From contig NZ_NCUW01000029.1 in the NCBI RefSeq assembly GCF_002096335.1, positions 1 to 64,000 on the forward strand: a DNA stretch of 64,000 bases, read 5' to 3'. The position numbers and the translations under genes were made by a program. A model generated the notes under the pieces. It did no database searches, was not told where the DNA came from, and worked only from the letters and a program-made list of their open reading frames with translations. Below are positions 63,475 to 64,000 of this stretch, piece by piece. Source of the DNA: Streptococcus oralis subsp. dentisani (lineage in GTDB: Bacteria > Bacillota > Bacilli > Lactobacillales > Streptococcaceae). Positions within the stretch are counted from its first letter, which is position 1, and every line of letters starts with the position of its first letter.

Positions 63475-64000
63475 CTATTTGATAAAACGTTTCAATAAAC
63501 TGACTAACAAAAAGACAGCTACAAAGATAATGGTGATACTAGCGCTAGCAGGTGTTTCTGCATAGTAGGAAATATAAAGTCCCGCTACCATTCCCAAAAA
63601 GCCAATACCGCTAGCTAGCAACATAACGGATTTGAAGTTTTTCCCCAGACGAAGGGCAATACTAGCTGGCAAGACCATAATCGTCGATACCAAAAGTGCC
63701 CCTGCAGCAGGAATCATAAGGGCAATGGCCACCCCTGTCACCATGTTAAAGAGGATAGACATAGTGCGGACAGGTAAGCCATCTACAAAAGCCGTGTCCT
63801 CATCAAAAGTCAGGATATACATTGGTCGCAAAAATAAGAAAGTCAAGAGCAAAACGACTGCAGCAATGACAAAGAGGGCAATGACCTGCTCCTGGCTAAT
63901 GGTCACAATCGAACCAAAGAGGTATTGATCCAGACTCATAGAACTCGAACTTTTCCCCTTACTCATCACGATAAGGGAGACTGCAAGCCCTGTTGACATG
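63475..64000 (-). CDS. adcB: Zinc ABC transporter permease AdcB (partial)
   Basis: The last ~174 residues are visible, with TM helices and the ABC-3 motifs LPASIALRLGKNF and DEDTAFVDGLPVRTMS. The 5' end is cut by the window. Channel partner of AdcA and AdcC for Zn2+ uptake. Confidence 0.93.
   Translation of the reverse strand, partial: MSTGLAVSLIVMSKGKSSSSMSLDQYLFGSIVTISQEQVIALFVIAAVVLLLTFLFLRPMYILTFDEDTAFVDGLPVRTMSILFNMVTGVAIALMIPAAGALLVSTIMVLPASIALRLGKNFKSVMLLASGIGFLGMVAGLYISYYAETPASASITIIFVAVFLLVSLLKRFIK

Overview
The window is a chromosomal segment of a mitis-group Streptococcus (S. mitis / S. oralis / S. pneumoniae relatives). The evidence is low-GC coding, a YSVRK-type surface protein, a BOX intergenic element whose boxA part resembles the BOXA1R primer site, and blocks of genes in an order I remember from pneumococcal genomes (ruvA-tag ... 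corA-uvrA-pepP-spx ... ruvX-folC; a capD-like/GT2/MFS/PadR block; the N-glycan ABC transporter with GH20/ROK/GH38/GH125/GH92/GH29; adcBA). No database search was run, so species is not assigned.

Layout. 1-3640: N-terminal part of a very large lectin/mucin-binding-type wall adhesin, running off the left edge. 3.7-9.0 kb: a membrane protein, a decayed small membrane-protein gene, cardiolipin synthase, an iron alcohol dehydrogenase and a lipoprotein. 9.0-12.7 kb: folC, DUF1292, ruvX, UPF0297, a YehR-like lipoprotein, spx. 12.8-15.9 kb: the Mg2+ P-type ATPase mgtA behind a long leader that holds an M-box riboswitch, an intrinsic terminator and then an unannotated 23-codon acidic/proline leader ORF with mutually exclusive RNA pairings. 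15.9-25.8 kb: pepP, a nucleotidyltransferase, uvrA, corA, DUF1129, TfoX-like, an S66 peptidase, a SemiSWEET, tag, ruvA. 25.9-36.8 kb: an XRE regulator, a sugar dehydratase plus glycosyltransferase, an MFS transporter, a repeat-solenoid/DUF2971 protein, and a PadR-led envelope operon. 36.8-41.3 kb: a DUF4299-like gene, a broken gene, TfoX/VOC/AraC genes and trhO.

41.5-61.5 kb is an N-glycan utilisation locus: a solute-binding lipoprotein and two permeases import glycans, and GH20, GH38, GH125, GH92 and GH29 enzymes plus a ROK kinase dismantle them in the cytoplasm. A strong cre site sits at the transporter promoter. Between GH125 and GH92 lies an extra class Ib ribonucleotide reductase operon (nrdI-nrdE-nrdF-like-nrdF) divergent from an FNR/FLP-family regulator. 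Its control region has two NrdR boxes 31 bp apart and an FNR-type box at about -41.5. The operon encodes two R2 proteins: one canonical, one lacking two of the six metal ligands but keeping the NrdE-binding tail.

61.4-64 kb: two paired DnaA-box clusters, then the zinc transporter genes adcA and adcB (cut by the right edge).

The strongest candidates for undescribed biology are the mgtA leader switch (15.46-15.83 kb), the nrdIEF'F/FLP module (52.2-57.5 kb), and the 123-bp repeat/DUF2971 protein (30.9-33.8 kb).
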